Assembly (NCBI GenBank): GCA_038245725.1
Contig: JBBRSD010000001.1
Span: 186,001-250,000 of the forward strand
Reading direction: 5' to 3'
Origin: JBBRSD01 sp038245725
Lineage (GTDB): Bacteria > Actinomycetota > Coriobacteriia > Anaerosomatales > JAAXUF01
DNA: 64,000 nucleotides
The notes beneath the pieces are model-generated. The model was not told the DNA's origin. It made no database searches and saw only the letters and a program-made list of their open reading frames with translations. Positions within the stretch are counted from its first letter, which is position 1, and each line of letters opens with the position of its first letter. A program made the translations under genes and the position numbers. Positions 34,682-42,899 of the stretch are shown piece after piece.

Positions 34682-35440
34682 GTGAGCGGAGTTCTTCTCA
34701 ATGTGATCACCATCGTTGCGGGGACGGCCCTGGGGCTGCTCTTCGGTAACGCCATTCACGAGCGGTTCCGCTCGATCGCGTTTAAAGCGATCGGCTTGTC
34801 GACGTTCATCATCGGCGCGTCGATGTCGATCTCCGGGCTCGCGAAGATGGGTCAGACGCGGATGGGGGACTACGCGCCGCTTGTGCTCGTGGGCTCGCTT
34901 ATCGCGGGCTCGCTCGTTGGCGAGCTCATCGGCATCGAATACTGGCTCGAGCGTTTCGGCGGGTGGCTGCAAGACGTGAGCAGCAAGATCCCGTGGTTCG
35001 CCACCGAGCCCAAGGAAGCGACCGACGAGCCCGGCGAGAAGGGACATACGCTGGTCGAGGGCTTCGTGACCGCGTCGCTGCTGTTCTGCGTCGGCGCGAT
35101 GACGGTACTCGGTTCGATCAAGGACGGACTCGGCGATCACTCCGTGCTCTACCTCAAGTCGCTCCTCGACGGCTTCGCCGCGCTGTTCCTGGCTACGACG
35201 CTTGGTATCGGCGTGGGGCTCTCGATCATCCCCGTGATCATCGTGCAAGGCGGTATCGCGCTTTCCGCTCACGCGATCCAGCCGTATATGACGCCGGCCG
35301 TCATCTCGTCGCTCACCTGCGTGGGAGGTGCGCTCATCTTGTGCATCGGCCTTGATCTGAGCGGCATAAAGCGCTTGCCGGTGGGCAACATGCTGCCGGC
35401 GATCATCATCGCCGCGGTCGCCGGCGGGCTTCTCGGCTGA
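34682..35440 (+). CDS. DUF554 family membrane protein
   Basis: A 252-residue membrane protein starting at GTG 34682 (AGGGAG nine bases upstream), with six to seven helices: VLLNVITIVAGTALGLLFG, AIGLSTFIIGASMSISGLAKM, LVLVGSLIAGSLVGELIGIEYWLE, then the conserved EGFVTASLLFCVGAMTVLGSIKDGLGDHSVLYLKSLLDGFAALFLATTLGIGV. This matches the DUF554 (YqgA-like) family, a putative transporter without known substrate. It is probably co-transcribed with the YacP-like gene and ends at a hairpin. Confidence 0.85.
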   Translation: MSGVLLNVITIVAGTALGLLFGNAIHERFRSIAFKAIGLSTFIIGASMSISGLAKMGQTRMGDYAPLVLVGSLIAGSLVGELIGIEYWLERFGGWLQDVSSKIPWFATEPKEATDEPGEKGHTLVEGFVTASLLFCVGAMTVLGSIKDGLGDHSVLYLKSLLDGFAALFLATTLGIGVGLSIIPVIIVQGGIALSAHAIQPYMTPAVISSLTCVGGALILCIGLDLSGIKRLPVGNMLPAIIIAAVAGGLLG

Positions 35441-35445
35441 AGCCT

Positions 35446-35468
35446 GAGACGGGACGCGCCGCCGTCTC
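35446..35468 (+). terminator. Probable terminator after the DUF554 gene
   Basis: GAGACGG (35446-35452) and CCGTCTC (35462-35468) form a perfect 7-bp stem with a nine-base loop that starts five bases after the stop codon. No U-run follows. Confidence 0.45.
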
Positions 35469-35523
35469 GCCGCCATTGCATCGCATCACTTCCGCAGCTC
35501 GAGGGTTTCCTCGGTTCGTCTCG

Positions 35524-35559
35524 TTGACAGCGTAACAATGTGATGTTACGTTTCATCAC
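35524..35559 (+). promoter_or_regulatory. Promoter of the envelope cluster with operator in the spacer
   Basis: A consensus TTGACA (35524-35529) and TACGTT (35547-35552) are 17 bp apart. The spacer holds a perfect inverted repeat, CGTAACA-N6-TGTTACG (35531-35550), and a second one overlaps it (GTGATG at 35540-35545 with CATCAC at 35554-35559). This is an operator-like arrangement; the YhbD-like regulator of this cluster is a candidate binder. Confidence 0.6.
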
Positions 35560-35645
35560 GCGGCGGGGAGATACATCGAGTCACCCCGAGCTGCCATTCG
35601 GACGACGCCGATCTGCCTGGATCGGCGAGTAGGGAGCGATCGAAG

Positions 35646-36848
35646 ATGAGCGACCAGCCTGGATCCTCGAATTACGGAGCAGCACCGCCCAACGGCGCGA
35701 ACACGCCGTGGACGCCGTCGCCGCCGGTTCCGCCCGCACCTCCGTCATCCGCACGTCGCCGAAGCGGCGTTGCAGGGGGATTCATCCTCATAGCGATCGG
35801 CCTGCTGTTCCTCGCCGGCCAGATTGTGCCGGGCCTGGCGTGGTGGAGGCTGTGGCCTGCGCTCATCGTGTTCGTGGGCGCTGTACAGATGTTCACGCCC
35901 AGCCACCACGACGAGTGGGGCGTCGAGCGCATCATGGACGGCGTCGGCACCGTGCTTTTCGGCCTCGTGCTCCTTGGTAACACGCTCGGCATCGTCTCGT
36001 GGACGGTGTGGTGGACGCTGCTCATGTTGTGGCCGGTCCTGCTCATCGCGCTCGGCGTGAGCATCCTCGGGCGGGGGCTGCACCAGTCGTGGCTACGCGC
36101 GATGGCGCCGCTGCTCATCTGGATCGCGCTCGGCTACGCGGTGGCGACGTCGTTTACCGGCGTTGGAGGGTTCCGGCCGATCGCTCCACTCACCAACACC
36201 GTGACCGCCGGTCAGCCCTTTGCTTTCAGCGAGCCGGTCGGTGGCGCCACCGATGCGAACCTGAACCTCTCGGCCGGAGCGGGAGACATCACGCTGCACG
36301 GTGGCTCTGACCTCGTGACCGCCAAGGGAAACACGCCGCTGGGCCAGCCGAGCTTCTCGGTCGACCGTTCGGGCGGCACGGCTAACGTCGACCTTGCGCT
36401 CGCGAACACTGACCATGGCGTGTCGGTGCCCGGCTTCAGCGGCGGCGGGCGGGCCGATGTCGCGCTCTCGAGCACGACCGCGTGGAACGCGACGCTCGAG
36501 ACCGGCGCGGTTAACCTGGATGCAGACCTTTCCGACGTGCCGATCAAGTCGCTGCTACTCAAGACCGGCGCGAGTTCGGCGACGCTGAAGTTCGGCGAAG
36601 TGCCGTCGACCGCCAGTTCGACCGACGTCACCGTGAAGGCCGGCGTCTCCAGTATCGAGATCCTCGTGCCGCGCGACGCCGAGCTTCGCGTTGAAGCGAG
36701 CAACGGCCTATCGACGACCGACGTCGACAAGCGCCTGCAGGTCGCAGGCGGCGGTGTCTGGCAGACGCCGGGCTACAAGGGCGCGAGCAAAGTCATCAAC
36801 GTCCGCATAGAGTCCGGGATCAGCTCGATCTCGGTTCAAACCTACTAG
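35646..36848 (+). CDS. LiaF-like envelope stress membrane protein
   Basis: The 400-residue protein has a Pro-rich cytoplasmic N-terminus (about 1-40), four helices (GVAGGFILIAIGLLFLAGQ, WWRLWPALIVFVGAVQMF, IMDGVGTVLFGLVLLGNTLGI, WWTLLMLWPVLLIALGVSI, then WLRAMAPLLIWIALGYAVA) of the LiaI/LiaF (DUF5668) kind, and a C-terminal beta-solenoid or toast-rack-like domain (about 180-400) with repeating short strands, similar to the LiaF C-terminal domain. Relatives sense damage by cell-wall antibiotics. It heads the cluster with PspC, YhbD-like and bactofilin genes. Ribosome-binding site TAGGGAGCG is upstream of the ATG. Confidence 0.8.
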   Translation: MSDQPGSSNYGAAPPNGANTPWTPSPPVPPAPPSSARRRSGVAGGFILIAIGLLFLAGQIVPGLAWWRLWPALIVFVGAVQMFTPSHHDEWGVERIMDGVGTVLFGLVLLGNTLGIVSWTVWWTLLMLWPVLLIALGVSILGRGLHQSWLRAMAPLLIWIALGYAVATSFTGVGGFRPIAPLTNTVTAGQPFAFSEPVGGATDANLNLSAGAGDITLHGGSDLVTAKGNTPLGQPSFSVDRSGGTANVDLALANTDHGVSVPGFSGGGRADVALSSTTAWNATLETGAVNLDADLSDVPIKSLLLKTGASSATLKFGEVPSTASSTDVTVKAGVSSIEILVPRDAELRVEASNGLSTTDVDKRLQVAGGGVWQTPGYKGASKVINVRIESGISSISVQTY

Positions 36849-36857
36849 GAGGCAGTT

Positions 36858-37463
36858 GTGAACGGATCCGATCGCCGCTCCGAATGGACGGTACTCGTGG
36901 GGATGGGGCTCGTCGCCCTTGGCGCCTGGCTTCTCTTCCAGCACTTCTTCGGCTTCCTCGCCGCGCCCATCGCGGTCATCTTCGACATGATCGCGCGAAT
37001 CGGCTGGCCGCTGCTGCTGATCTTCATCGGCCTGCTGCTCGTGCTGCGCGCACGCGGCGGCGGCTGGTCGCCCAGCGGCCGGCGGGTGTTCCGCTCGCGA
37101 ACCGACCGCATGCTCTCTGGCGTGCTGGGCGGCACAGCGGCGTGGCTCGGTGTGAGCCCGACGCCGCTGCGCATCGTCTACGTGTTCTTCACGATCTTCA
37201 CTGGCCTCTGGCTGGGCCTCGTGATCTACATCCTCGCGACGGTGCTGCTGCGCGAGGAGCCGTATGGCGGCACGGCGCCCATGTCGCCGAGCGGCTACTG
37301 GGCTCCGACCCCGCCACCGACCGCCCCGGCTCCTCCGGTGCCGCCCGCGCCGCAGGCGGCGCCCGCGGCGCCCCCCGAGCCGCCGACTCCGCCGGCTGCA
37401 CCCGCACCGGCGCCCGAGCCTCCGGCTGCGCCTCCCGCGCCACCGGTCCCACCGGCTTCGTAG
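36858..37463 (+). CDS. PspC domain membrane protein with proline-rich tail
   Basis: The 201-residue protein starts with GTG after AGGAGGCAG. Residues 12-60 form two helices; a PspC domain follows (RVFRSRTDRMLSGVLGGTAAWLGVSPTPLRIVYVFFTIFTGLWLGLVIYILATVLL). The last 65 residues are almost only Pro, Ala and Glu, likely a flexible tail. PspC proteins sense or relieve membrane stress in the phage-shock response. It lies nine bases after the LiaF-like gene. No PspA is in view. Confidence 0.85.
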   Translation: MNGSDRRSEWTVLVGMGLVALGAWLLFQHFFGFLAAPIAVIFDMIARIGWPLLLIFIGLLLVLRARGGGWSPSGRRVFRSRTDRMLSGVLGGTAAWLGVSPTPLRIVYVFFTIFTGLWLGLVIYILATVLLREEPYGGTAPMSPSGYWAPTPPPTAPAPPVPPAPQAAPAAPPEPPTPPAAPAPAPEPPAAPPAPPVPPAS

Positions 37464-37513
37464 ATGCGAGGGAACCCGATGAACGCAACGGATGACAGCA
37501 GGAGGTGGAACGC

Positions 37514-38143
37514 ATGGATCCGGAGATGATCTCGAAGAAGGAACTGCTTGTGAGCGCTGGCATCAGCTACGGCCAGCTCTACCGCTGGAAGCGCAAGGGG
37601 CTGATTCCCGAGGATTGGTTCGTCCGAAGGTCGACCTTCACCGGCCAGGAAACGTTCTTCCCGCGTGACAAGGTGCTTTCGCGCATCGAGAAGATCAAGA
37701 CCATGCAAGACGAGGACGCGTCGCTCGACGAGATCGCCGATGCGGTCGCGCCGAACCTCGGCGAGATCTCGATGACGATCGCCGAGATCCGCGAGCGCGG
37801 GCTCGTGTCGGCCGAGGCTGCGGAGATCTTCTCGGAGAAGGTGCGCGACGGCGACGAACCGCTCGTGTTCGGCGAGGTCGTGTCGCTTTCCGCGCTCGAC
37901 TCGCTGCTCAAGACCGGCGAAGTCAGCATTGAGGAGGGGCGCACGGTTCTTGACGCGCTTCAGGAGAACTACCCGGCGTTTCAGGGTCGCACCGCCGACC
38001 TGATCTTCGTACGCCGCATGGGACTTTCGACCGCGCTGCTCGTTTCGGGCGCTGCCGAGGTCCGGTTCGACCGCGCCGCGCGCGTGATCGCGCGGCTCAA
38101 CCTCGACGAATGCGCCGAATCGCTTCGCGCGCGCATCAAGTAA
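37514..38143 (+). CDS. YhbD-like (DUF4004) MerR-type HTH regulator
   Basis: The 209-residue protein begins with a MerR-like winged helix (MISKKELLVSAGISYGQLYRWKRKGLIPEDWFVRRSTFTGQETFFPRDKVLSRIEKIKTM) and continues with a helical domain typical of DUF4004, known as YhbD in Bacillus. There yhbD is adjacent to the bactofilin genes yhbE and yhbF; the same pairing is kept here with a bactofilin gene 16 bp downstream. The start is ATG 37514 with AGGAGGTG at six-base spacing. It may regulate the cluster promoter or work with the bactofilin. Confidence 0.82.
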   Translation: MDPEMISKKELLVSAGISYGQLYRWKRKGLIPEDWFVRRSTFTGQETFFPRDKVLSRIEKIKTMQDEDASLDEIADAVAPNLGEISMTIAEIRERGLVSAEAAEIFSEKVRDGDEPLVFGEVVSLSALDSLLKTGEVSIEEGRTVLDALQENYPAFQGRTADLIFVRRMGLSTALLVSGAAEVRFDRAARVIARLNLDECAESLRARIK

Positions 38144-38159
38144 CAGGAGGAGACCTTCG

Positions 38160-38903
38160 ATGGCAGACCAGATACGGACCGATATCAAGACCGCCGGTGG
38201 TGGCACGTTCGCAGGCGGCACCTACGGCGAGGTGACGTTTAACGGCAGCGGCACCATCAACGGAGACGTCGACGCCGTAACCTACCGCGTCAACGGCGCG
38301 GGCACGGCCAACGGCCGCGTAAAGGCGCAAAGCATCGTGATCAACGGTACCGCAGGCTTCAACGGCGAGGTGCAAGCCAACGAGTTCTCCGTCAACGGCG
38401 ACGCTAACATCCGAGATGGCGCGGGCGTGGGCAAGCTCGTCATCAAGGGCAATCTCTCGGTGGGCGGTGGAATCGCCGCGCACGAGATCGAGCTGCGCGG
38501 ATTCCTGCGCATGGGCGGCGACTGCCAGGCCGAGACGTTCTCGGGCGAAGGCGGCTTCAACGTCGCCGGGCTGCTGAACGCCGGCAACATCGACATCACC
38601 GTGCAGGCGCCGTCAAGCGCGCGCGAAATCGGCGGGGAGCGCATCGTGGTCCGGCAGCCGTCCGGCAGCCTCGCGACCCTCACCGGGCTGCTCACGATCT
38701 GGGCCGAGAAGCGCCTGACCGCCGAGACGATCGAGGGCGACGTCGTCTGGCTCGAGAACACGACCGCCAAGGTCGTTCGCGGCAAGAACGTCACCGTGGG
38801 CGCCGGCTGCATCATCGACCTCGTCGAGTACGCCGAGAGCTACACGCCAACCGGTGCCGCGCAGGTCAAAGAGGCGCGCCAGGTGAGCGGGGCGGGCGCC
38901 TGA
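38160..38903 (+). CDS. Bactofilin-like polymer-forming protein
   Basis: The 247-residue protein is dominated by short Gly/Asn repeats of a right-handed beta-helix (GGGTFAGGTYGEVTFNGSGTINGDVDAVTYRVNGAGTANGRV...), as in bactofilins, which assemble into filaments on the membrane and organise cell wall enzymes. It is longer than classical bactofilins (about 150), like the YhbE/YhbF type, with a second beta-strand block at about 175-235. No membrane segment. ATG 38160 follows AGGAGGAGACC. Last gene of the envelope cluster by function; the next gene overlaps by one base. Confidence 0.82.
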   Translation: MADQIRTDIKTAGGGTFAGGTYGEVTFNGSGTINGDVDAVTYRVNGAGTANGRVKAQSIVINGTAGFNGEVQANEFSVNGDANIRDGAGVGKLVIKGNLSVGGGIAAHEIELRGFLRMGGDCQAETFSGEGGFNVAGLLNAGNIDITVQAPSSAREIGGERIVVRQPSGSLATLTGLLTIWAEKRLTAETIEGDVVWLENTTAKVVRGKNVTVGAGCIIDLVEYAESYTPTGAAQVKEARQVSGAGA

Positions 38904-39670
38904 TGGCGTGGGACGCAAGCAACTACCTGCGTTTCGCCGACGAGCGCACACGACCCGCGGCCGATCTCGTCGCGCGAGTCGCGGTCGCCGAGCCCGCGCG
39001 CGTCATCGACCTGGGCTGCGGCCCCGGCAACAGCACGCGCGTGCTGCGGGAGCGGTGGCCAGCGGCGCGCATCGCCGGTCTCGACACCTCGCCGGAGATG
39101 ATTGGCGTCGCCCGCGAGAGCAGCGCGGATACTGAGTGGTTGCTCGGCGACGCGGCGAGCTGGCGCTCGGTCGAGCCATTCGACGTCGTGTTCTCGAACG
39201 CTGCGCTGCAGTGGATGCCGGATCACGCGGCCCTGGTGCGCCGGCTCTTCGATCAGGTCGCCGACGGTGGCGCTCTAGCGTTCCAGATCCCCAGCGACCG
39301 CTACGCCCTTGTGCGGACCCTGATCGACGAGGTCGCCGACGATCCCGCGTGGCGAGAGCGGATGGAGGGGCCGCGCTCGTCGCTGACGATGCAGGCGCCG
39401 GCGTTCTACTACGACGCGCTCGTCGACCTGGCCACCCGCCTCGACATCTGGGAGACCGAGTACAGCCACGTGCTCGACGGCCCCGAGGCGATTGTCGAGT
39501 GGATCTCGAGTACGGGTCTGCGCCCGTTCCTCGATGCGCTCGACAGCGACGCGGAGCGCGAGCGCTTCTCGGCGATGCTGACCGAGCTCGTCGCCGACGG
39601 GTATCCTCGGAGAGTGGACGGGAAGGTGCTGTTCCCGTTCCGCAGGCTGTTCGTCATCGCTTATCGCTGA
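38903..39670 (+). CDS. tam: Trans-aconitate 2-methyltransferase
   Basis: A 255-residue SAM-dependent enzyme matching Tam: MAWDASNYLRFADERTRPAADLVARV is its characteristic start, with RVIDLGCGPGNSTRVLRERWPAARIAGLDTSPEMI as SAM motif I and FDVVFSNAALQWMPDHAALVRRLF and LAFQIPSD following. Tam methylates trans-aconitate, a by-product that inhibits aconitase. The ATG shares one base with the bactofilin stop, so it may be transcribed with the envelope cluster although unrelated in function. Confidence 0.88.
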   Translation: MAWDASNYLRFADERTRPAADLVARVAVAEPARVIDLGCGPGNSTRVLRERWPAARIAGLDTSPEMIGVARESSADTEWLLGDAASWRSVEPFDVVFSNAALQWMPDHAALVRRLFDQVADGGALAFQIPSDRYALVRTLIDEVADDPAWRERMEGPRSSLTMQAPAFYYDALVDLATRLDIWETEYSHVLDGPEAIVEWISSTGLRPFLDALDSDAERERFSAMLTELVADGYPRRVDGKVLFPFRRLFVIAYR

Positions 39671-39712
39671 TCGGACGCTCGCCTCAGGCGGACGCAGGAA
39701 GGGGGCACGCCG

Positions 39713-40210
39713 ATGAAAGCCGTCGTCGTGTATGAGTCGCTCTGGGGAAACACCGCCGCTATAGCGCGTGCGATCGCCGAAGGGATCGGCGGTGAGGCAC
39801 GAGCGCTGTCGACCTCAGAGGCCACGCCCGACGCCGTCAAAGGCGCCGAGCTCATCGTGGCCGGCTCGCCGCTTCTCGGCTTCACTCTGCCCACTGAGAC
39901 CATGCTCGAGGGGATTCGCACGAACCCGGGCACCGGACCCACGCCGCCGGACCTCTCGCAGCCGACCATGCGCACCTGGCTCGCCGGCCTCGCACCCGGC
40001 TCGGGTCGCGGCGCCGCGTTCGAGACGCGCATCTGGTGGTCTCCGGGCAGCGCAGCCAAGGCGATCGCGACGCGGCTCGCAAGCGCTGGCTACGCCTCTG
40101 CCGACAAGCCCGCCCGCTTCGTCGTGACCGGCAAGTACGGCCCGCTGAAGGATGGCGAGCTCGAGCGTGCCCGCGAGTGGGGCGCCCAGCTTGCGAGCGC
40201 GAGCGCGTGA
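39713..40210 (+). CDS. Flavodoxin-family protein
   Basis: The 165-residue protein has a flavodoxin-like N-terminus (MKAVVVYESLWGNTAAIARAIAEGI), with the S-x-x-G-N-T phosphate loop for FMN, then VKGAELIVAGSPLLGFTLPTE. The rest is shorter and less typical of electron-carrier flavodoxins, more like small flavodoxin-domain proteins of actinobacteria. ATG 39713 follows AAGGGGGCACGCCG. Its stop overlaps the GTG of the DUF1697 gene. Confidence 0.82.
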   Translation: MKAVVVYESLWGNTAAIARAIAEGIGGEARALSTSEATPDAVKGAELIVAGSPLLGFTLPTETMLEGIRTNPGTGPTPPDLSQPTMRTWLAGLAPGSGRGAAFETRIWWSPGSAAKAIATRLASAGYASADKPARFVVTGKYGPLKDGELERAREWGAQLASASA

Positions 40211-40806
40211 GGGTCGCACCGGGCACTCAGCCGAGCGGCGATGCGTTTGCGGACACCTGGATCGCGCTGCTGCGGGGCGTGAACGTCTCGGGTCAGCGGC
40301 GCGTGCCGATGGCCGAACTGCGCCGCGCACTCGAAGACGCGGGGCTAGGAGATGTCCGCACCTACCTGCAAAGCGGCAACGTGGTCTTCACCGCACACGA
40401 TGGCGAACCGCAGGCTCTTGCCGCGACGATCCGCGAGCGTATCGCCAGCGAGTTCGACCACGACGACGTCGCGGTGATCGTGCTGCGCGCCGCCGAGCTT
40501 GCGGCCATCGGCGGTGCCAGCCCGTTCGCGCTCCCCGCCGACGCCGATCCGCGCACACTGCACGCGACGATCTTCGAGCGCGCTCCGGAGGCGGGCGAGT
40601 TCGCAGCACTGGGGCTTCCGGTCCGAGAGGGCGAGCGGGCACAGCTTGTCGGCAGGGCCGTGTATCTGCTCCTGCCCCACGGTTACGGCACCACGAAGCT
40701 CTCGAACGCCTACTTCGAGCGTGCGCTCGGCATGGCCGCGACGACGCGTAACTGGCGAACGGTGACCTCGCTCGTCGAGATGGCGGAAGGCGGAAGCGAT
40801 GACTAG
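40207..40806 (+). CDS. DUF1697 domain protein
   Basis: A 199-residue protein with the DUF1697 signature: WIALLRGVNVSGQRRVPMAELRRALEDAGLGDVRTYLQSGNVVFTA, then ANDYF-like LSNAYFERALGMAATTRNWRTVTSLVEMA. The family is widespread in bacteria and of unknown function; structures show a ferredoxin-like duplicated fold. The GTG start overlaps the flavodoxin stop by 4 bp and the stop overlaps the next gene by 8 bp, so three genes are coupled. Confidence 0.88.
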   Translation: MRVAPGTQPSGDAFADTWIALLRGVNVSGQRRVPMAELRRALEDAGLGDVRTYLQSGNVVFTAHDGEPQALAATIRERIASEFDHDDVAVIVLRAAELAAIGGASPFALPADADPRTLHATIFERAPEAGEFAALGLPVREGERAQLVGRAVYLLLPHGYGTTKLSNAYFERALGMAATTRNWRTVTSLVEMAEGGSDD

Positions 40807-41287
40807 CGCACCCTGGTACCGAGGCGCGCGTGGCGAGTGGTACGTCGTCGTGCAGGCCGCCCTGTTCGCGCTCATCGCCGCGGGACCGCGCGCGCTCTCG
40901 GGTTGGCCCGCGTGGCCGCAGCCGTGGGCGCTCGTTGCGACGTGGGTCGGGTTCGCGATGATGCTTACCGGCGCGGCCGTTGCCGCCGGCGGCGTCTTCC
41001 GCCTCGGCCCGAACCTCTCGGTGCTGCCGTACCCTAAGGACTGCCTCGAACTCATCGAGACCGGCCCGTACGCGATCGTCCGCCACCCGATCTACAGCGG
41101 CCTGATCGTCGGCGCGCTGGGCTGGGGGCTCTACCTGCACGCCGACCTCACGCTGATCTGGGCGCTCTCGCTGTTCGTGCTGTTCGACGCGAAAGCTCGC
41201 CGAGAGGAGATCTGGCTCGCCGAGAAGTTCCCGGAGTACGCCGAGTACCGCACGCGTGTGAAGAAGCTCATCCCCTGGCTGTACTGA
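40799..41287 (+). CDS. Isoprenylcysteine carboxyl methyltransferase-like membrane protein
   Basis: The 162-residue protein has about four helices and the conserved C-terminal motif of the ICMT/PEMT superfamily: GPYAIVRHPIYSGLIVGALGWGLYL and RREEIWLAEKFPEYAEYRTRVKKLIPWLY, which bind SAM at the membrane. The methyl acceptor in bacteria is generally unknown and could be a lipid or quinone-like compound. It overlaps the DUF1697 stop by 8 bp. Confidence 0.87.
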   Translation: MTSAPWYRGARGEWYVVVQAALFALIAAGPRALSGWPAWPQPWALVATWVGFAMMLTGAAVAAGGVFRLGPNLSVLPYPKDCLELIETGPYAIVRHPIYSGLIVGALGWGLYLHADLTLIWALSLFVLFDAKARREEIWLAEKFPEYAEYRTRVKKLIPWLY

Positions 41288-41357
41288 CCAGCGGGTGGGG
41301 CCGAGCACCGCGGGGAATCAACAGGGTGACCATGCCGCTCGATTCCGAGGAGACCCG

Positions 41358-41774
41358 ATGGCTGCGAACGCACCAGGCTCAGGTACGAAAGAGGATCCCT
41401 GGGTCCTGAAGACGCCGCCGGGCACGTCCGAGTTCCTCATGTATCGCGACGAGTCCGCGGATCCGCCTGCGATCGTGTGCGTTGTGGGCAAGACCGTGCT
41501 CGGCTATCAGCTGCGCGCGATCGAAGACCTGCACGCGATGCTCGAGCGGCACGGCGACTGGATGCCGCTTGGCGCTGCTGACGAGCAGAAGCCTGCGGCC
41601 GTGGGCACGGTCGAGGCGTGGGCGCGCTCAGCCGACAATCCCGTGGGCGGCTGGTACGGGCTGAAGAAGGGGTTGCGCGGACGTTTCGGGATGTACATGC
41701 CTCCGCTGCTGGAAGTACTCGGACTGGCCGAACTCGAGCACAACCCGCGTAACAACCGGATGCGCGCGCTGTAG
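41358..41774 (+). CDS. Conserved hypothetical protein, 138 residues
   Basis: A soluble protein of unknown function, starting at ATG 41358 with GAGGAGACC upstream. Visible features are KEDPWVLKTPPGTSEFLMYRDE, a VGKTVLGYQLRAIEDLHAMLERHGDWMPLG segment and a C-terminus rich in Gly and aromatic residues (WYGLKKGLRGRFGMYMPPLLEVLGLAELEHNPRNNRM). I have the impression of a widespread actinobacterial family but cannot name its role. A strong terminator follows. Confidence 0.7.
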   Translation: MAANAPGSGTKEDPWVLKTPPGTSEFLMYRDESADPPAIVCVVGKTVLGYQLRAIEDLHAMLERHGDWMPLGAADEQKPAAVGTVEAWARSADNPVGGWYGLKKGLRGRFGMYMPPLLEVLGLAELEHNPRNNRMRAL

Positions 41775-41799
41775 CCGACCTGAGACTCGGCAGCACTAA

Positions 41800-41833
41800 G
41801 CGAGAGGGGCCGCCCGTCGCCGGGCGGCCCCTC
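41800..41833. terminator. Strong bidirectional-type terminator between convergent genes
   Basis: A perfect 15-bp stem (41800-41814 with 41819-41833, GAGAGGGGCCGCCCG and its complement) with a TCGC loop lies between the convergent genes ending at 41774 and 41861. Only two T residues follow on the plus strand. Confidence 0.8.
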
Positions 41834-41860
41834 TCTTCGCAGACGCGTCCGGGCGCTCGG

Positions 41861-42748
41861 CTAGGGGGTGTCGGGGAGCTCAGAGCCAGCGTGCGGAGCC
41901 AGATGGGCGCCAGCGTGGCGTATCGCCTCGATCGGCTGCTCCTCCTCGGTGATGATGACGTCCTTCTTGGTGACCGACAGGTAGACGACCAGTGCGAGGA
42001 TCGCGCCCAGGAAGATCGCGCTCGTTCCGGTCGTGCCCAGTCCCAGGCCGCCATCGGCACGGTCCGACGACAGGTAGTCCCCGATCGACGCGCCGAGAGG
42101 CCTCGTCAGGATGTAGGCCAGCCAGAACCCGAGAACAGCGTTCGTGGACTGGTGCCTATGCTGGACGGCAAGGGCGCCCTTCACGATGTAGTGGCCGGCG
42201 GTGACGATCGCGATCGCGCCAGCGAACAGACCGAGCGCCGTCAGGTAGCCGAGGTCCCACTTCTCGGCGACGAGGTCGCCAGCAGCGGTGCCGAGCGCGA
42301 ACGTGAACAGGATCGTCAGCCAGTAGAATGCCTCACGACGGGTCGTGGTGATGGCGTGGACGGACAGCGACTTCTCGACGGCGTACCAGGCCGCGAAGGT
42401 GAGCGCGAGCAGCACGGCGAAGACGGACGTCGTGGTCACAAGGGAGATGCCGAGACCGTCGGTCAGGTTGTCGGTGATGAGAGTGCCGACGACGCTGATG
42501 AGTACGACCGCCAGCCAGTAGATCGTCGGGACGTACTTCCTCGTCTTGAACTGGAAGAACAGCGTGACTACCAAGAGGACTCCGCACACGAGCGACGTTC
42601 CCGTCAGACCGAAATTGAGCGTGCTGTTCAAGTAATCTGCTGCGGTTTCACCGACCGTCGTGCATAGGATCTTGATGATCCAGAAGTAGATCGTGATTTC
42701 TGGAACCTTATTCAACATCTTTCGAAGTTGCAGCGGATCGATTGGCAA
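41861..42748 (-). CDS. DUF347 repeat membrane protein
   Basis: The 295-residue protein has about nine helices arranged as four copies of a repeat with the pattern ILxTTxGEtxxDyL: KILCTTVGETAADYLNSTLNFG, LISVVGTLITDNLTDGLG, ILFTFALGTAAGDLVAEKWDLG and ILTRPLGASIGDYLSSDRADGGLG, each with an acidic Asp. This is the DUF347 family, of unknown transport or sensing function. The TTG at 42748 is preceded by AGGAGG at seven bases. Upstream, the palindrome GTTGT-N3-ACAAC (42779-42791) may be an operator. Confidence 0.83.
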   Translation of the reverse strand: MPIDPLQLRKMLNKVPEITIYFWIIKILCTTVGETAADYLNSTLNFGLTGTSLVCGVLLVVTLFFQFKTRKYVPTIYWLAVVLISVVGTLITDNLTDGLGISLVTTTSVFAVLLALTFAAWYAVEKSLSVHAITTTRREAFYWLTILFTFALGTAAGDLVAEKWDLGYLTALGLFAGAIAIVTAGHYIVKGALAVQHRHQSTNAVLGFWLAYILTRPLGASIGDYLSSDRADGGLGLGTTGTSAIFLGAILALVVYLSVTKKDVIITEEEQPIEAIRHAGAHLAPHAGSELPDTP

Positions 42749-42848
42749 CGTTCGTCCTCCTGTTATCGGGGGGTTCGGGTTGTGGTACAACGCCTGTTTA
42801 TCACGGTGCCGATGAGAAGAAGATGAGAGTTGCCGCGGCACGAAAAGA

Positions 42849-42876
42849 GTCGGGCCGCCCCGAAGGACGGCCCGAC
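42849..42876 (-). terminator. Intrinsic terminator of the cytochrome b-c operon
   Basis: Read on the minus strand, a 12-bp stem (one G-U pair) is closed by the very stable C(UUCG)G tetraloop and is followed by TCTTTTCG. It begins 24 bases after the stop of the cytochrome b-c gene. Confidence 0.88.
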
Positions 42877-42899
42877 CGATCGCTGCAATCAGCTGCTCA

